Assembly (NCBI RefSeq): GCF_001816165.1
Contig: NZ_MDZC01000068.1
Coordinates: 62,001 to 126,000 of the forward strand
Origin: Hymenobacter glacialis
Lineage (GTDB): Bacteria; Bacteroidota; Bacteroidia; Cytophagales; Hymenobacteraceae
DNA: 64,000 nt
Direction: 5' to 3'
Below the pieces are notes generated by a model that was given only the letters and a program-made list of their open reading frames with translations, was not told the DNA's origin and searched no databases. The position numbers and the translations under genes are program-made. Below, piece by piece: positions 16,093 to 26,000 of this stretch (position 1 is the stretch's first letter; each line of letters starts with the position of its first letter).

Positions 16093-16665
16093 ATGAATCG
16101 TTTCCAGCAAGAAGTAGATGCTACCGTAGATGCCCTGTTGCTCCAGCAAGTCATTCTGTACCCCACCGATACCGTGTGGGGCCTGGGCTGCGACGCCGAA
16201 GCGCCGCCCGCCGTGCAGGCGCTCTACAAGCTCAAAGGCCGGCCCGAAGGCCAGCCCAGCATTATTCTGGTGGCCGATTTCGCCATGTTGCAGCGCTACG
16301 CCACGCAGGTGCCCGATGAGCTGGAAGGCCTGATAGACGAGCAGGCGCGGCCCACCACCTACATTCTGCCGGCCAGCCGGGCAGTAGCGCCCGGACTGGT
16401 GGCCCCCGACGGCACCGTGGGCCTGCGCGTGGTGAAAGACGAGTTCTGCTTTAAGGTAGTGCGCCGGCTGGGGCATGGCCTGGTGTCTACTTCGGCCAAC
16501 AAAGCCGGGGAGCCCACGCCCGGCGGGTACGCCGACATTGACCCGGCCATTGTGCACGGGGCCGACCACGTGGTGAACTGGCGGCAGGACGATGCCACGC
16601 GGGTGGCACCCTCGCGCATTGTGCGGCTGGGAGCAGGCGGCCAGCTGGAAGTGGTGCGGGAGTAA
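16093..16665 (+). CDS. Threonylcarbamoyl-AMP synthase (Sua5/YciO/YrdC family)
   Basis: 190 residues from the ATG at 16093. The YrdC fold is shown by ILYPTDTVWGLGCD at the N-terminus, KLKGRPEGQPSI in the middle, STSANKAGEPTPGG for the nucleotide site and APSRIVRLG at the end. Enzymes of this family make threonylcarbamoyl-AMP for the t6A37 modification of ANN-decoding tRNAs. The lysine of the usual KxR motif is followed by GRP rather than the more common R-P spacing, so a YciO-type paralogue is possible. The following gene is the CCA-adding enzyme, so two tRNA maturation genes sit side by side. Confidence 0.82.
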   Translation: MNRFQQEVDATVDALLLQQVILYPTDTVWGLGCDAEAPPAVQALYKLKGRPEGQPSIILVADFAMLQRYATQVPDELEGLIDEQARPTTYILPASRAVAPGLVAPDGTVGLRVVKDEFCFKVVRRLGHGLVSTSANKAGEPTPGGYADIDPAIVHGADHVVNWRQDDATRVAPSRIVRLGAGGQLEVVRE

Positions 16666-16680
16666 CATCACCCCTGGTTT

Positions 16681-16688
16681 TACCTTTG
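16681..16688 (+). promoter_or_regulatory. -7 box (TACCTTTG) directly before the cca start
   Basis: An exact TAnnTTTG match only five bases before the ATG at 16694. If transcription starts about 6-7 bases downstream, the cca message would have almost no leader. Confidence 0.5.
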
Positions 16689-16693
16689 CGGCC

Positions 16694-18133
16694 ATGAAGA
16701 CGCCCCAACTACCCGAACTGCCCATCTTTCGCACCATTGCCGAAGCGGCGGCCGAGCTCAAGCAGCCGGCCTACGTCATTGGCGGCTACGTGCGGGACCT
16801 GGCGCTGGAGCGCGTCAGCAAGGACATCGACGTGGTGACTGTGGGCGATGGCATTGCCCTGGCCCAGGCCGTGGGGGCCAAGCTGCCGGGCCGCGGCCGG
16901 GTCACGGTTTTTAAGAACTTTGGCACGGCCATGCTGCCTACTAAGGAAGCGGGCGAAATTGAGTTTGTGGGGGCCCGCAAGGAAAGCTACCGCACCGACA
17001 GCCGCAAGCCCGAAGTGGAAGCCGGCACCTTGGAAGAAGACCTGGCCCGCCGCGACTTTACCATCAACGCCTTGGGTCTGAGCCTGAACCCGGAGAGCTT
17101 CGGGGAACTGGTAGACCGCTACGAGGGCATGAAGGACCTGGCCAGCAAAACCATTCGCACGCCGCTGGGGCCCGACGTGACCTTCTCCGACGACCCGCTG
17201 CGCATGATGCGGGCCATTCGCTTTGCCGCACAGCTCGGTTTCGATATTGAGCCGGACACCTTCGACGCCATCATTCGGAATAAGGACCGGATAAAGATTG
17301 TGTCGCAGGAGCGCATCACCGTGGAGCTGAATAAGATTATCGAGTCGCCCACGCCGAGCTACGGCTTCAAGCTGCTGTTTCAGACGGGCCTGCTGCACCT
17401 CATCTTTCCCAAAATGGCGCTGCTGCACGGCGTGGAAAAAGTGGGCACCCACGCCCACAAAGACAACTTCTACCACACCCTGCAGGTGCTCGACAACGTG
17501 GCCAACGCCGGCGGCGACCTGTGGCTGCGCTGGGCCGCCGTGCTGCACGACATTGCCAAGCCCGCCACCAAGCGCTACGACCAGCGCGTGGGCTGGACCT
17601 TTCACGGCCACGAGGACAAAGGCGCCCGCTGGGTGCCCGCCATCTTCGCCGAGCTGAAGCTGCCGCTGGGCGAAGAAATGCGCATGGTGCAGAAGCTGGT
17701 GAAGCTGCACCTGCGGCCCATTGCCCTGGTAAAGGAAACCGTGACCGACTCGGCCGTGCGCCGCCTGCTCTTTGAGGCCGGCGAGGACGTGGACCGCCTC
17801 ATGCTGCTCTGCCGGGCCGACATCACCAGCAAGGACCACACCCGCAAGGAGCGCTACCTGCGCAACTTCGGGCAGGTGGAGGAGAAGCTGAAGGAAGTGG
17901 AGGAGAAGGACCACCTGCGCAGCTTCCGCCCGGTCATCACCGGCGAAATCATTATGGAAACCTTTGGCCTGAAGCCCTCGCGTGCCGTGGGCGAGCTCAA
18001 AGAAGCCATCATGGAAGCCATTTTGGAGGGTACCATTAAAAACGAAATGGACGAAGCCCTGGCCTTCCTGTTGCAGCAGGGGGAGGCCAAAGGACTTCGT
18101 CCGGAAGGCGGCTTCGTTCACTCACCAAACTAA
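16694..18133 (+). CDS. cca: CCA tRNA nucleotidyltransferase with HD domain
   Basis: 479 residues from the ATG at 16694; the frame is open further upstream inside tsaC, but a -7 box lies just before this ATG and MKTPQLPELPIF gives a normal N-terminus. The nucleotidyltransferase motif GGYVRDLAL...KDIDVV lies at about 27-48, and RRDFTINALG (about 119) and DPLRMMRAIRFAAQLGF (about 170) are the class II motifs. An HD phosphohydrolase domain follows (HTLQVLDNVA, AAVLHDIAKPATKR, about 265-300). It adds or repairs the 3' CCA of tRNAs, and the HD domain may remove 2',3'-cyclic phosphates. A poly(A) polymerase role cannot be excluded by sequence but is less likely in this lineage. Confidence 0.92.
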   Translation: MKTPQLPELPIFRTIAEAAAELKQPAYVIGGYVRDLALERVSKDIDVVTVGDGIALAQAVGAKLPGRGRVTVFKNFGTAMLPTKEAGEIEFVGARKESYRTDSRKPEVEAGTLEEDLARRDFTINALGLSLNPESFGELVDRYEGMKDLASKTIRTPLGPDVTFSDDPLRMMRAIRFAAQLGFDIEPDTFDAIIRNKDRIKIVSQERITVELNKIIESPTPSYGFKLLFQTGLLHLIFPKMALLHGVEKVGTHAHKDNFYHTLQVLDNVANAGGDLWLRWAAVLHDIAKPATKRYDQRVGWTFHGHEDKGARWVPAIFAELKLPLGEEMRMVQKLVKLHLRPIALVKETVTDSAVRRLLFEAGEDVDRLMLLCRADITSKDHTRKERYLRNFGQVEEKLKEVEEKDHLRSFRPVITGEIIMETFGLKPSRAVGELKEAIMEAILEGTIKNEMDEALAFLLQQGEAKGLRPEGGFVHSPN

Positions 18134-18307
18134 GCCGGACTTCTTTTTTGTGTTCAGCGGGGCTTCGGGTTAAGTAATGGAGCTATACGAAAATATTCGC
18201 GTAACGGCTGGGTAAGTAATTGTAGGTAATCGGTTTTGGCCGTTGGAGCTGCCCGCTGAAGCCGGGGGTGGTAACGCGAAACAAGGCGTTGCGTGGCGCT
18301 ACGGCTA

Positions 18308-21016
18308 CTAAAGGCGCTTCACGCTGGAAGGGCCGGTGGCGTCCACGTTGCTGCTGCCGGGGTTGCCGCTGTAGGTAATCTGGCTGGCGCCCACGGCGTC
18401 GCCCCGAATGCTTTGGGTCACGTGCAGGCGGGCCTTGCACATGCCGGCCAGGTCCACGGTGACGGTGCGGGCCTGCAGGTTGGCGGCGGCCAGCTCGCAG
18501 GCGCCGGCGGCGTCCAGGTCCAGGGCATCGGCGATGCCGGTGGCGGTGGTGCGGCAGGCGCCGGCCTGCTCTATTTTCAGGGTGCCGTAGCTGCCGTTCA
18601 GGCGCAGGTGGCTGGCTCCGGCCTGCTCAATGGCCATGCGCTCCTGGCGGTCGAAACCGCCGAGGTCGGCTTGCACGCTGCCGGCCAGGTCCAGCTTTTC
18701 AATGGTGGGCATTTGGATTAGGATAAGCACCTTGTTGTCTTTGCGCCCCCAGTTGCCGCCAAAAAACGAGGTGTTGCGGGGCCGGATTTTCAGCTTACTG
18801 CTGCTGCTACTCACCCGCAGGCTTTTCAGAATGCTTTCGTCGCCACCGGCTTCTACCTTAAAGGTGTCGCCTTTGCGCACCACCACCCGGTAGCCGCCCA
18901 CTACTTCCACCTGGTTGAAGCCCGTCTGCTGGAAGGTGCGGCGGCCGCTGCCGTAGCTCTCCATGTCGGTGTCGAAGGCGGGGGCGCCGCCGTAGTTGAG
19001 CTTGAGGCCGTTATCGTTGTCGTCGTTGGAGTCGCTCACGTCGCCTTCTTCCGAACTGTTGCCGTCTGCGTTAGCATCTTCTTCCTCGTCCGAATTTTCG
19101 GCATCGGCATCGGCATCGGCGCAGCCGATGCACTCCAGCTTGTTGCCGCGCAGGCGGTACCGGTACTGCTCGGGGTCGTTGGGCCGGCGGTTGTTCACGA
19201 AGTTGTCGTCATCGAGCAGGTTCTCGGCAAAGCGGCGGCTCAGGCGGAAGGTGCGGTCGCGGGGCAGGCGGATGGTGAGGGCCAGGTCCTGGTTGCGGTA
19301 CTTGGCGTTGGGCAGGAAAGAGAAGTGGTCGTCAAACACCAGCGAGGAATCGCCCCGGGTCCGGATGGTGTAATCAATAGAGGCCAGGGCGTTGCGGCGG
19401 GCTTCGTCTTCGGACGGGCCTTTTGAGCCCAGCAGGCGCAGCACTTCCACGGCGCGGCCGCTGTCGGCGGCGGCCAGGCGCACGTCCACGCGCTGGTCCC
19501 AGTCGCGCTCCACGCGGCGGGCGTCCAGCATTATCACCGGCGCGCTGATGGCGGGGTAGCGCTCCAACTGCTCTACTTCGGACTGGTACTGGTACTGCCG
19601 GCTCTGATGCGCCGCGGCCATGGTCACGCCCACAATGCTCAAAATCCAGATGCCCAGCATAGACAGGCCCGCGGTGCGCCCCAGTAGCGAGCGGCGCAGC
19701 AGCAGGTTCAGGCCGCTCAGGAACAAAGCCAGGGCCGGAATGCCAAAGGCGAGGAAGCCGGCAATGACACCCCAGGCGGGGATGCCGTTCAGCATGACGT
19801 GGGCGGGCGCATCGCCCAGTGAAATGTCTTCGGAGTTGGGGATGAAGCCGATGCCGGCACCCAGCACAACCGCCAGCGCCAGCAGCAGCGAGAACCCCGT
19901 GACGGTGAGCAGCACACCTGCCACGATGCGGATGGCCGAACCCGCAAAGTCAACCAAAGGGCGCAGGCCGCGGGCGGCGTCTTCCACAAACGCACCCACG
20001 GGGCGGTTGGGCATGGCCGGGCCCTGGCCAAACTCATTGGCCCGCAGGCTGCTGTCGTAGCCTTCCAGGGTCACGGCGTCGCCGCGCATGCGCATCTTGT
20101 CCGAAACCGTTTTGGCTTCGGGCAAGACTATCCAGAGGATGATGTAGAGGATGAAGGTGAAGCCCCCGGCAAACAAGCCGGCCAGCAGCAGCACCCGCAC
20201 CAGGGTCACGTCGATGTTCAGATAAGCCGCCAGGCCCGCGGATACGCCCGCAATTTTAGCAGTGCCGGTGTCCCGAAACAGCTTGCGGCCGGCCAGTGGC
20301 CCTTGGTTGAGCATGGCCTCGGCGGGCGCCGGCGCGTCGTAGCGCTTGGGCAGCACTATCCAGAGAATGATGTAGGCCAGAAACGCCCAGCCGCCGAAGC
20401 TGAAGTGGTTGTCGCCGTCGTGAAAGTTGAAGCCCCCAAGCACGCCGGGCAGCAGGAACACGAGCACAATCCAGCCCAGGCGCACCCACACCGGGTTGAT
20501 GGCAAAGTACTGGGCAATGCCGGCGGCCACGCCCGCCACTTTGCGGTGGGCCATGTCGCGGTACAAGCGCTTGGGCTCGGTGGCAGCGGTGGCGGCCGCC
20601 GCGCTGGCGTTGGCGCCGGTTTCGAAAGCTCCTTCGCTGCCGAAGGGTGCCTTGCGGCTGGTGGCGTCTTCGGTTCCAAAGGCGGCGCCCTCGGAGCCGA
20701 ACGCGCTGGTGCTGCTGGCCCCCACTACCTCCACGTCCTCGGCGTCGAGGTCGTCGGTGGAAAAGTCGTTCACGCGGCCCATTTTGGCCATCATGGCTTC
20801 CACCGCGTCCAGCCCAATGACCTGCTGCATGGGCGAGAGGCGGGCTGCAAACAGCTCGGCAATGCGCCCCTCGATGTCGGCTACGATGTCTTCGTGGCCG
20901 CGGTAGTTGGCAAAGTGGGCTTTCACCTCGGCCAGGTAGCGGCTAAGCACCTCGTAGCCGTCTTCTTCGATGTGAAAGATAATCCCCTGCAGATTGATGC
21001 TGATGTTCTTTTTCAT
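18308..21016 (-). CDS. PspC-domain membrane protein with C-terminal GIN (DUF2807-like) adhesin-head domain
   Basis: 902 residues. The N-terminal part (1-90, MKKNISINLQGIIFHIEEDG) is the cytoplasmic region common to Bacteroidota PspC proteins. Two PspC domains follow, at about 150-225 (RKVAGVAAGIAQYFAINPVWVR) and 246-300 (KIAGVSAGLAAYLNIDVTLVR), each with hydrophobic helices. A block of further membrane segments comes next (about 350-470), then an acidic Asp/Asn/Glu-rich linker, then a beta-helical GIN head (about 695-902). PspC proteins act in membrane stress responses in other bacteria. The upstream PadR gene on the same strand, 64 bp away, is probably its regulator. The substrate of the GIN head is unknown. 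Confidence 0.85.
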   Translation of the reverse strand: MKKNISINLQGIIFHIEEDGYEVLSRYLAEVKAHFANYRGHEDIVADIEGRIAELFAARLSPMQQVIGLDAVEAMMAKMGRVNDFSTDDLDAEDVEVVGASSTSAFGSEGAAFGTEDATSRKAPFGSEGAFETGANASAAAATAATEPKRLYRDMAHRKVAGVAAGIAQYFAINPVWVRLGWIVLVFLLPGVLGGFNFHDGDNHFSFGGWAFLAYIILWIVLPKRYDAPAPAEAMLNQGPLAGRKLFRDTGTAKIAGVSAGLAAYLNIDVTLVRVLLLAGLFAGGFTFILYIILWIVLPEAKTVSDKMRMRGDAVTLEGYDSSLRANEFGQGPAMPNRPVGAFVEDAARGLRPLVDFAGSAIRIVAGVLLTVTGFSLLLALAVVLGAGIGFIPNSEDISLGDAPAHVMLNGIPAWGVIAGFLAFGIPALALFLSGLNLLLRRSLLGRTAGLSMLGIWILSIVGVTMAAAHQSRQYQYQSEVEQLERYPAISAPVIMLDARRVERDWDQRVDVRLAAADSGRAVEVLRLLGSKGPSEDEARRNALASIDYTIRTRGDSSLVFDDHFSFLPNAKYRNQDLALTIRLPRDRTFRLSRRFAENLLDDDNFVNNRRPNDPEQYRYRLRGNKLECIGCADADADAENSDEEEDANADGNSSEEGDVSDSNDDNDNGLKLNYGGAPAFDTDMESYGSGRRTFQQTGFNQVEVVGGYRVVVRKGDTFKVEAGGDESILKSLRVSSSSSKLKIRPRNTSFFGGNWGRKDNKVLILIQMPTIEKLDLAGSVQADLGGFDRQERMAIEQAGASHLRLNGSYGTLKIEQAGACRTTATGIADALDLDAAGACELAAANLQARTVTVDLAGMCKARLHVTQSIRGDAVGASQITYSGNPGSSNVDATGPSSVKRL

Positions 21017-21080
21017 GGCAAAAAGGCTGAAAAACGGCCGTTTAAGTTCTGGTGAGTGGAGAAGGAAAAGGGCAGCTAAA

Positions 21081-21428
21081 TCAAACAGCGGGCTTGGGTG
21101 GGGCGCTGTGCCGGATGATGGCCACGGAGGCGGCCATTTCCTCCCAGGTGTCGCGCAACTCGGCCAGAAACTGGCGGCCGGCGTCGGTTAGGGTGTAGTA
21201 TTTGCGGGGCGGGCCGCTGGTGCTCTCCTTCCAGACGTAGTCCAGCAGCGCGGCATTTTTCAGGCGGGTCAGGAGCGGGTAGAGGGTGCCCTCCACCACT
21301 ATCATGCGGGCCGAAGTCAGCTCCTCCAGCATGTCGGAGGCGTAGGCTTCGCCGCGGGCGATGATTTCCAGGATGCAGAATTCAAGGATTCCCTTGCGCA
21401 TCTGAACCTGGGTGTTCTCGAGTTTCAT
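21081..21428 (-). CDS. PadR-family transcriptional regulator
   Basis: 115 residues, the short form of PadR. A winged helix is visible: RKGILEFCILEIIARGEAYA, then VVEGTLYPLLTRL for the recognition helix, then RKYYTLTDAGRQFL for the wing. The C-terminal helix (LAELRDTWEEMAASV) gives the dimer. PadR repressors usually control the neighbouring membrane protein, here the PspC/GIN gene 64 bp downstream on the same strand. A well-formed promoter (TTG, 19 bases, TACATTTG) lies just upstream, and a perfect 7+3+7 inverted repeat at 21540-21556 could be an operator. Confidence 0.9.
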   Translation of the reverse strand: MKLENTQVQMRKGILEFCILEIIARGEAYASDMLEELTSARMIVVEGTLYPLLTRLKNAALLDYVWKESTSGPPRKYYTLTDAGRQFLAELRDTWEEMAASVAIIRHSAPPKPAV

Positions 21429-21462
21429 GGGCGTTGTGAATAGTAGTGGGTGAGAAACAGTA

Positions 21463-21492
21463 CAAATGTATGGTAGGTACTTTGTAACGCAA
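21463..21492 (-). promoter_or_regulatory. Promoter for padR-pspC: TTG-N19-TACATTTG on minus
   Basis: The -7 box TACATTTG (21463-21470) and the -33 TTG (21490-21492) are separated by exactly 19 bases, the canonical Bacteroidota arrangement. The predicted start of transcription is about 28 bases before the padR ATG. Confidence 0.7.
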
Positions 21493-21539
21493 GGTACTGG
21501 ATGAATAATTCTATTTAATCTAAATTATTATCACGTTAC

Positions 21540-21556
21540 GTGTTGATTATCAACAC
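21540..21556. promoter_or_regulatory. Perfect inverted repeat GTGTTGATTATCAACAC, possible operator
   Basis: Seven-base arms around TTA, in the spacer between divergent padR and porV2-like genes. It lies about 50 bp upstream of the padR -33 element. No binding protein can be assigned. Confidence 0.35.
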
Positions 21557-21839
21557 TAAAAAATTCAACAGCAACAGCCGGAATTCCGTAACTAGGCAGC
21601 TGTATCACCCTGAAGGCGGTTAAAACCCAGGACTCAACAGCCAGCAGTGCCCCAAATCAGGCGTGGGCCGAAAGCCGCTGACTGCACTAACTCCAAGGCC
21701 CGAAAAAAAACGTACATCTCCAAAGGCCCGGTTATTCGTCCGGCCATCGCGGGCGTTTGGCGTGATTTTGGCCGCATCACGCACTATCTTGAAGTAACTT
21801 GCGTTCCGCTGGCGCGCCCTAAAACCCGCCTTCCTGCAT
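21557..21839. other. Spacer before the PorV2-like gene, nothing further recognised
   Basis: Together with 21429-21556 this is a 411-bp divergent intergenic region. A weak TAACTTGC at 21794-21801 could be a -7 box for the downstream gene, but no -33 element fits. The short open frames here have no family features. Confidence 0.4.
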
Positions 21840-22973
21840 ATGCCCCAACTCTCCTCTACTGTCCGCGGAATTGCCCTGCTGGCTGCTACCACGGCCCTGG
21901 CTTTACCAGCGGCCGCCCAATCCACCAAAACGCCCAAATACAGCAACGAGTACCTGAACCTGGGCGTGGGCGCCCGGGCCCTGGGCATGGGCAAAGTGCA
22001 GGTGGGCCTGGCCAGCGACGCCACCGCCGGCTACTGGAACCCGGCGGGCCTGGCCAACCAAACCCAGAAATACGACGGCGTGCTGATGCACTCGGAGTTG
22101 TTTTCGGGCGTGGTGAAAAACGACTACGCGGCCTTTTCCATGCCGCTCGATGCCCAGAGCGCCATCGGCGTGAGCGTGCTGCGCCTGGGCGTAGACAACA
22201 TTGCCGATACCCGCAACCTCATCAACGAGTACGGTTACGTCGACTACAGCAAAATTGAGTACTTCTCGGTGGCCGACTACGCGCTGCTGGTGTCCTACGC
22301 CCGCAAGCTGGGCAACGTGGAAGGCCTGAGCGTGGGCGCCAACGGCAAAATTATCTACCGCAACATCGGCAAGTTTGCCACCGGCTACGGCTTTGGCGTG
22401 GACGCGGGCGCGCAGTACAACCACAAGGGCTGGAACCTGGGCCTGATGGCCCGCGACATCACCACCACCTTCACCCAATGGTCCATCAACGCCGATGAGT
22501 ACCAGAAAGGCATCAACAGCACCATCGCCAACGGCGACGACCCCATTCCCACCAACAGCGCCGAAATTACCCTGCCGCGCTTCGTACTGGGCGTGGGCCG
22601 CCGCGTGGCGCTGCCCAAGGAGTTCTCGGCCCTGGTAGCTGTAGACCTGGAAGCCACCACCGACGGGGAGCGCAACACGCCCATCTCCACCAAAGCCGGC
22701 AGCATCGACCCGCGCGTGGGCATCGAGCTGGGCTACAAGGACCTGGTGTTCCTGCGTGGCGGCGCCGGCAACTACCAGAAGATACAGGACTTTGCAGCCA
22801 GCCCCGGCGGCACGCCCGGCAGCAGCTGGAAAGGGCAGTACAGCGTGGGTGCCGGCGTGGCCATCAGCGGCCTGCGCGTCGACCTGGCGCTGTCGCGGCT
22901 GGCGGTTGAAAAGCTGGGCAGCACTTCCCAAACCAACTCGCTGATTGTTTCGCTTGGCTACGGAATTAAGTAA
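21840..22973 (+). CDS. PorV/PorQ-family outer membrane beta-barrel protein (PorV2-like)
   Basis: 377 residues. A signal peptide (IALLAATTALALPAAAQS) leads into the FadL-like barrel signature of the PorV/PorQ family: NEYLNLGVGARALGMGKVQVGL, then ATAGYWNPAGLAN. The end ...LIVSLGYGIK is a typical last beta strand. In T9SS, PorV shuttles cargo from the translocon to the PorU sortase in the outer membrane. The next gene, 82 bp downstream, is a giant C25 peptidase, the pairing seen for porU and porV, which supports the PorV2 label. Other T9SS genes (porK, L, M, N, sov) are absent from the window, so this is probably an accessory pair. Confidence 0.85.
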   Translation: MPQLSSTVRGIALLAATTALALPAAAQSTKTPKYSNEYLNLGVGARALGMGKVQVGLASDATAGYWNPAGLANQTQKYDGVLMHSELFSGVVKNDYAAFSMPLDAQSAIGVSVLRLGVDNIADTRNLINEYGYVDYSKIEYFSVADYALLVSYARKLGNVEGLSVGANGKIIYRNIGKFATGYGFGVDAGAQYNHKGWNLGLMARDITTTFTQWSINADEYQKGINSTIANGDDPIPTNSAEITLPRFVLGVGRRVALPKEFSALVAVDLEATTDGERNTPISTKAGSIDPRVGIELGYKDLVFLRGGAGNYQKIQDFAASPGGTPGSSWKGQYSVGAGVAISGLRVDLALSRLAVEKLGSTSQTNSLIVSLGYGIK

Positions 22974-23055
22974 GCCTTCGTAGTCGTTTTGTTGGCTCAA
23001 AGAGGTGCAATAAATTGTAATAGAAGTTTATAAAATAAGATATAGCTGCTCAGGC

Positions 23056-26000
23056 ATGGAAAATACAAGTACAACTTCAAAACGAGTTGGTGGGTGGTGG
23101 GTCTGGCTGGTGGTATTGGTGCTCTGCGGCCCGGCGGCGCTGGCGCAGTCGGGGCCCTACGGCAACGAGTGGATAGTGCCCAGCCAGCAGTACTACAAGG
23201 TGAAGGTGACGCAGACCGGCATTCACCGCCTCGACTTCCAGTACCTGACCCAAGCCGGGCTTGCCGGCATCGACCCCAGCCGGCTGCAGCTGTGGCGCCG
23301 GGGCCGGCAAGTAGCCGTGTACCAGGGCGGCAGCCCCACGGTATTTGATGCCAGTACGACCATCGAGTTCTACGGGCAGCGCAACGACGGCCAGCTCGAC
23401 AGCGACCTGTACAAGAAGGCCTCCGACCAGCCCCACCAGCTCTACAGCTTCTACACCGATACCGCCGCGTACTTCCTGACCTATCCCGGTGCCTCGGCCC
23501 CGGCCGCCAAGCGCATGACCGAGCCAGCGGCTGCGGGCGGCACCCCGCATGCCTGGCGCCTGGCCAGCAGCCTCAAGCTGGAAACCAATCAATTTGCCGA
23601 CGCCGCACACGACGTTACCTTTTTGCCCTGGCTGGAGTCGGGCGAGGGCTTCTTCTCGCAGACGCTAGGCGGAGAGGCCGTTACGAGCATCGACTCGACG
23701 CTACAGGCCGTGGTGTCTACGGGGCCGGCGCCTTATTTGGAGCTGAGCATAGTAGGAGCCACGTTTGTGTCGCACAACGTGGAAGTTTCGGTGCTGAACC
23801 CAGCAACTGGCGCCTACCGCACCGTCACCAGGTTGGTGTTCACGGCCTATAATAAGGCGGGTGGAAAATTCCCGTTGGAACGGGCCGAAATCGGGCCCAA
23901 TGGCCTGGTCACAGTCAAGCTTTTGGGGAGCACCGGCAACATCGGTACCCGGTCGGATTATTTCCGTCGCGGGTTCATTCGCGTGGTGGCACCCCAGGCA
24001 AATAGCTGGCTGGGCCCACGGCGCCACCTGGCTTTTGCCAGCGACTCCCTGCTGGGCGGTCCGGCCACCTACGAAATCGATAACATCCCAACCTCCGTGG
24101 TGGGCTACGACATTCACGACCCGTGGAACGTGCAGCGCGTGGCGCCCACCGCTGCCCTTACGCTGGGCCCGCTGGGGCGGCGTTTCGTGTTTCCGAGCGC
24201 CACCGCGGCCCGGTCGCGCCGGTTGTTTCTGGCCGATGCGCAACGGCCTTTTGTGCCGGTGCCCGCCAAGCGGGTACGTTTTCGCAGCATCAACCAGGCC
24301 GCTGTAAATTTTGCCATTATCTCGCACCGCCAGCTTTATGGCCCGGCCACCGACAACGGTGCCACGGTGCCCAACGCGGCTAAGGAATACGCCAAATACC
24401 GGGCCTCCACGGCGGGAGGCGGCTACGATACGCTCCTCATAACCACGGCGCAGCTCTACGACCAGTTTCACTACGGCGAGCGGTCGTGGCTGGCCATGCG
24501 GCACTTCGGCCTGTGGCTGGCGGCCGGCTCCCCCGCCAATGCCGAACGGTACCTGCTGTTGCTGGGCAAAGGCATTGTGCCCAGCGAGGGCGGGGTCAAG
24601 TATCGTAACGGCGGCGAGTTCGGCCTCGACCTGGTACCCACCAGCTCGCGGGCCGTGTCCGACAACATGCTGACGGCCGATTTCCAGAACGACGACTTTG
24701 TACCCAAGCTGCGCACCGGCCGCCTCACCGTGACCACGCCCCAGCAGATAGCCAACTACCTGGGCAAGCTGCGCACCCACAACGCCCTGGGGCTGGAGCC
24801 CTGGCGCAAAAACGTGCTGCACCTGGTGGGCAGCAAAGACCCGGACGAAGCTCGGGTATTCCCCGTGATAATGAACCGGAACAAGGCGCGCGTCGAGCGG
24901 CCGCTGTTTGGCGGCAAGGTGACCACCTACATCCGCGATGCGGCCCTGCCCGTGAACGTCAATATATCGACGGAGTTGAACGCTGGCATCTCCCTGATGA
25001 CCTATTTCGGCCATGGCTCCAACAACACGTTCTCCCTGAACTTTGGCACGCCATCGGACCCCACGTACCAAAACACCGGGAAGTACCCGTTTTTTTACCT
25101 TAACGGCTGCGCGGGCAACCACACGTTCACCAGCGGCTATACTATAGTTGAGGACTGGCTGTTTGCCGACAAGAAGGGCGCGCTTGGTTCGTTGGGCGAG
25201 TACGGGTTCAGCTATGCTGACCGGCTGGAAGTATCGCTCGATACCGTCTACAAGTTGATGTTCAACGACCCTAAGACGTACGGCAAGCCCATCACGGCCA
25301 TATATGCCGAGGCGGTGAAGCGCCTGCAGAACACGCCCTACTTCACCGACGATATTGGCATTGAGCAATTGCTGGGCACCGGCTGGCAAGGCGACCCGGC
25401 GCTGGCGCTGTATGCGCCCGAGCGGCCGGATTTCATTGCCAGCTCGGCCAATCTGTCGATTGTGCCCACGCCGCCCGGCAACGGTCCCGTACGGGCGTCT
25501 TCCCCGGATTTTGTGCTTAATGTGGGCGTCACCAATCCGGGGCAGATAACCACCGTTCCTCTGGAAATCAAAGTAACCCGCACCGTGGCGGGCCGGCCTC
25601 AGGTTTTCAACTTCACGCGCCGCCAGTCCTGGAGCCGCGACACCACCTACGCCCTAGTGCTGCCCAACACCCTGGCCGACGGCGGCCTCAGCACGTTCCT
25701 GGTAGAGCTAGACCCCAACAACAAAGTGGCCGAGTTGAGCGAAACCAACAATACGGCTCAAATCGATTTTACCTTCCTGCAGGGCGGTCTCACGGTGGTA
25801 GCACCCACGGAGTTTGCCATTGTGAGCAACAACACGCCGCGCCTGGTGGTGCAGAACAATAACCGCGGCGGGGCCCCGCGCGACTACGATTTTGAGGCCG
25901 ATACCATCCCCACCTTCAGCAGTGGCATCGTGCTGCGCTCGCCGCTAATTCGGGCCGGTCTGCTGGCCGAATGGGCGCCCACGCTCCCCAGCGTGGCCCC

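Noticed and set aside
16709-18121. A 470-codon open frame opposite cca
   Set aside because: Same reason: the cca frame has all family motifs, and the antisense product shows none.
21903-23000. A 365-codon open frame opposite the PorV2-like gene
   Set aside because: Its composition is typical of antisense frames, and the plus strand has a signal peptide and barrel motifs.
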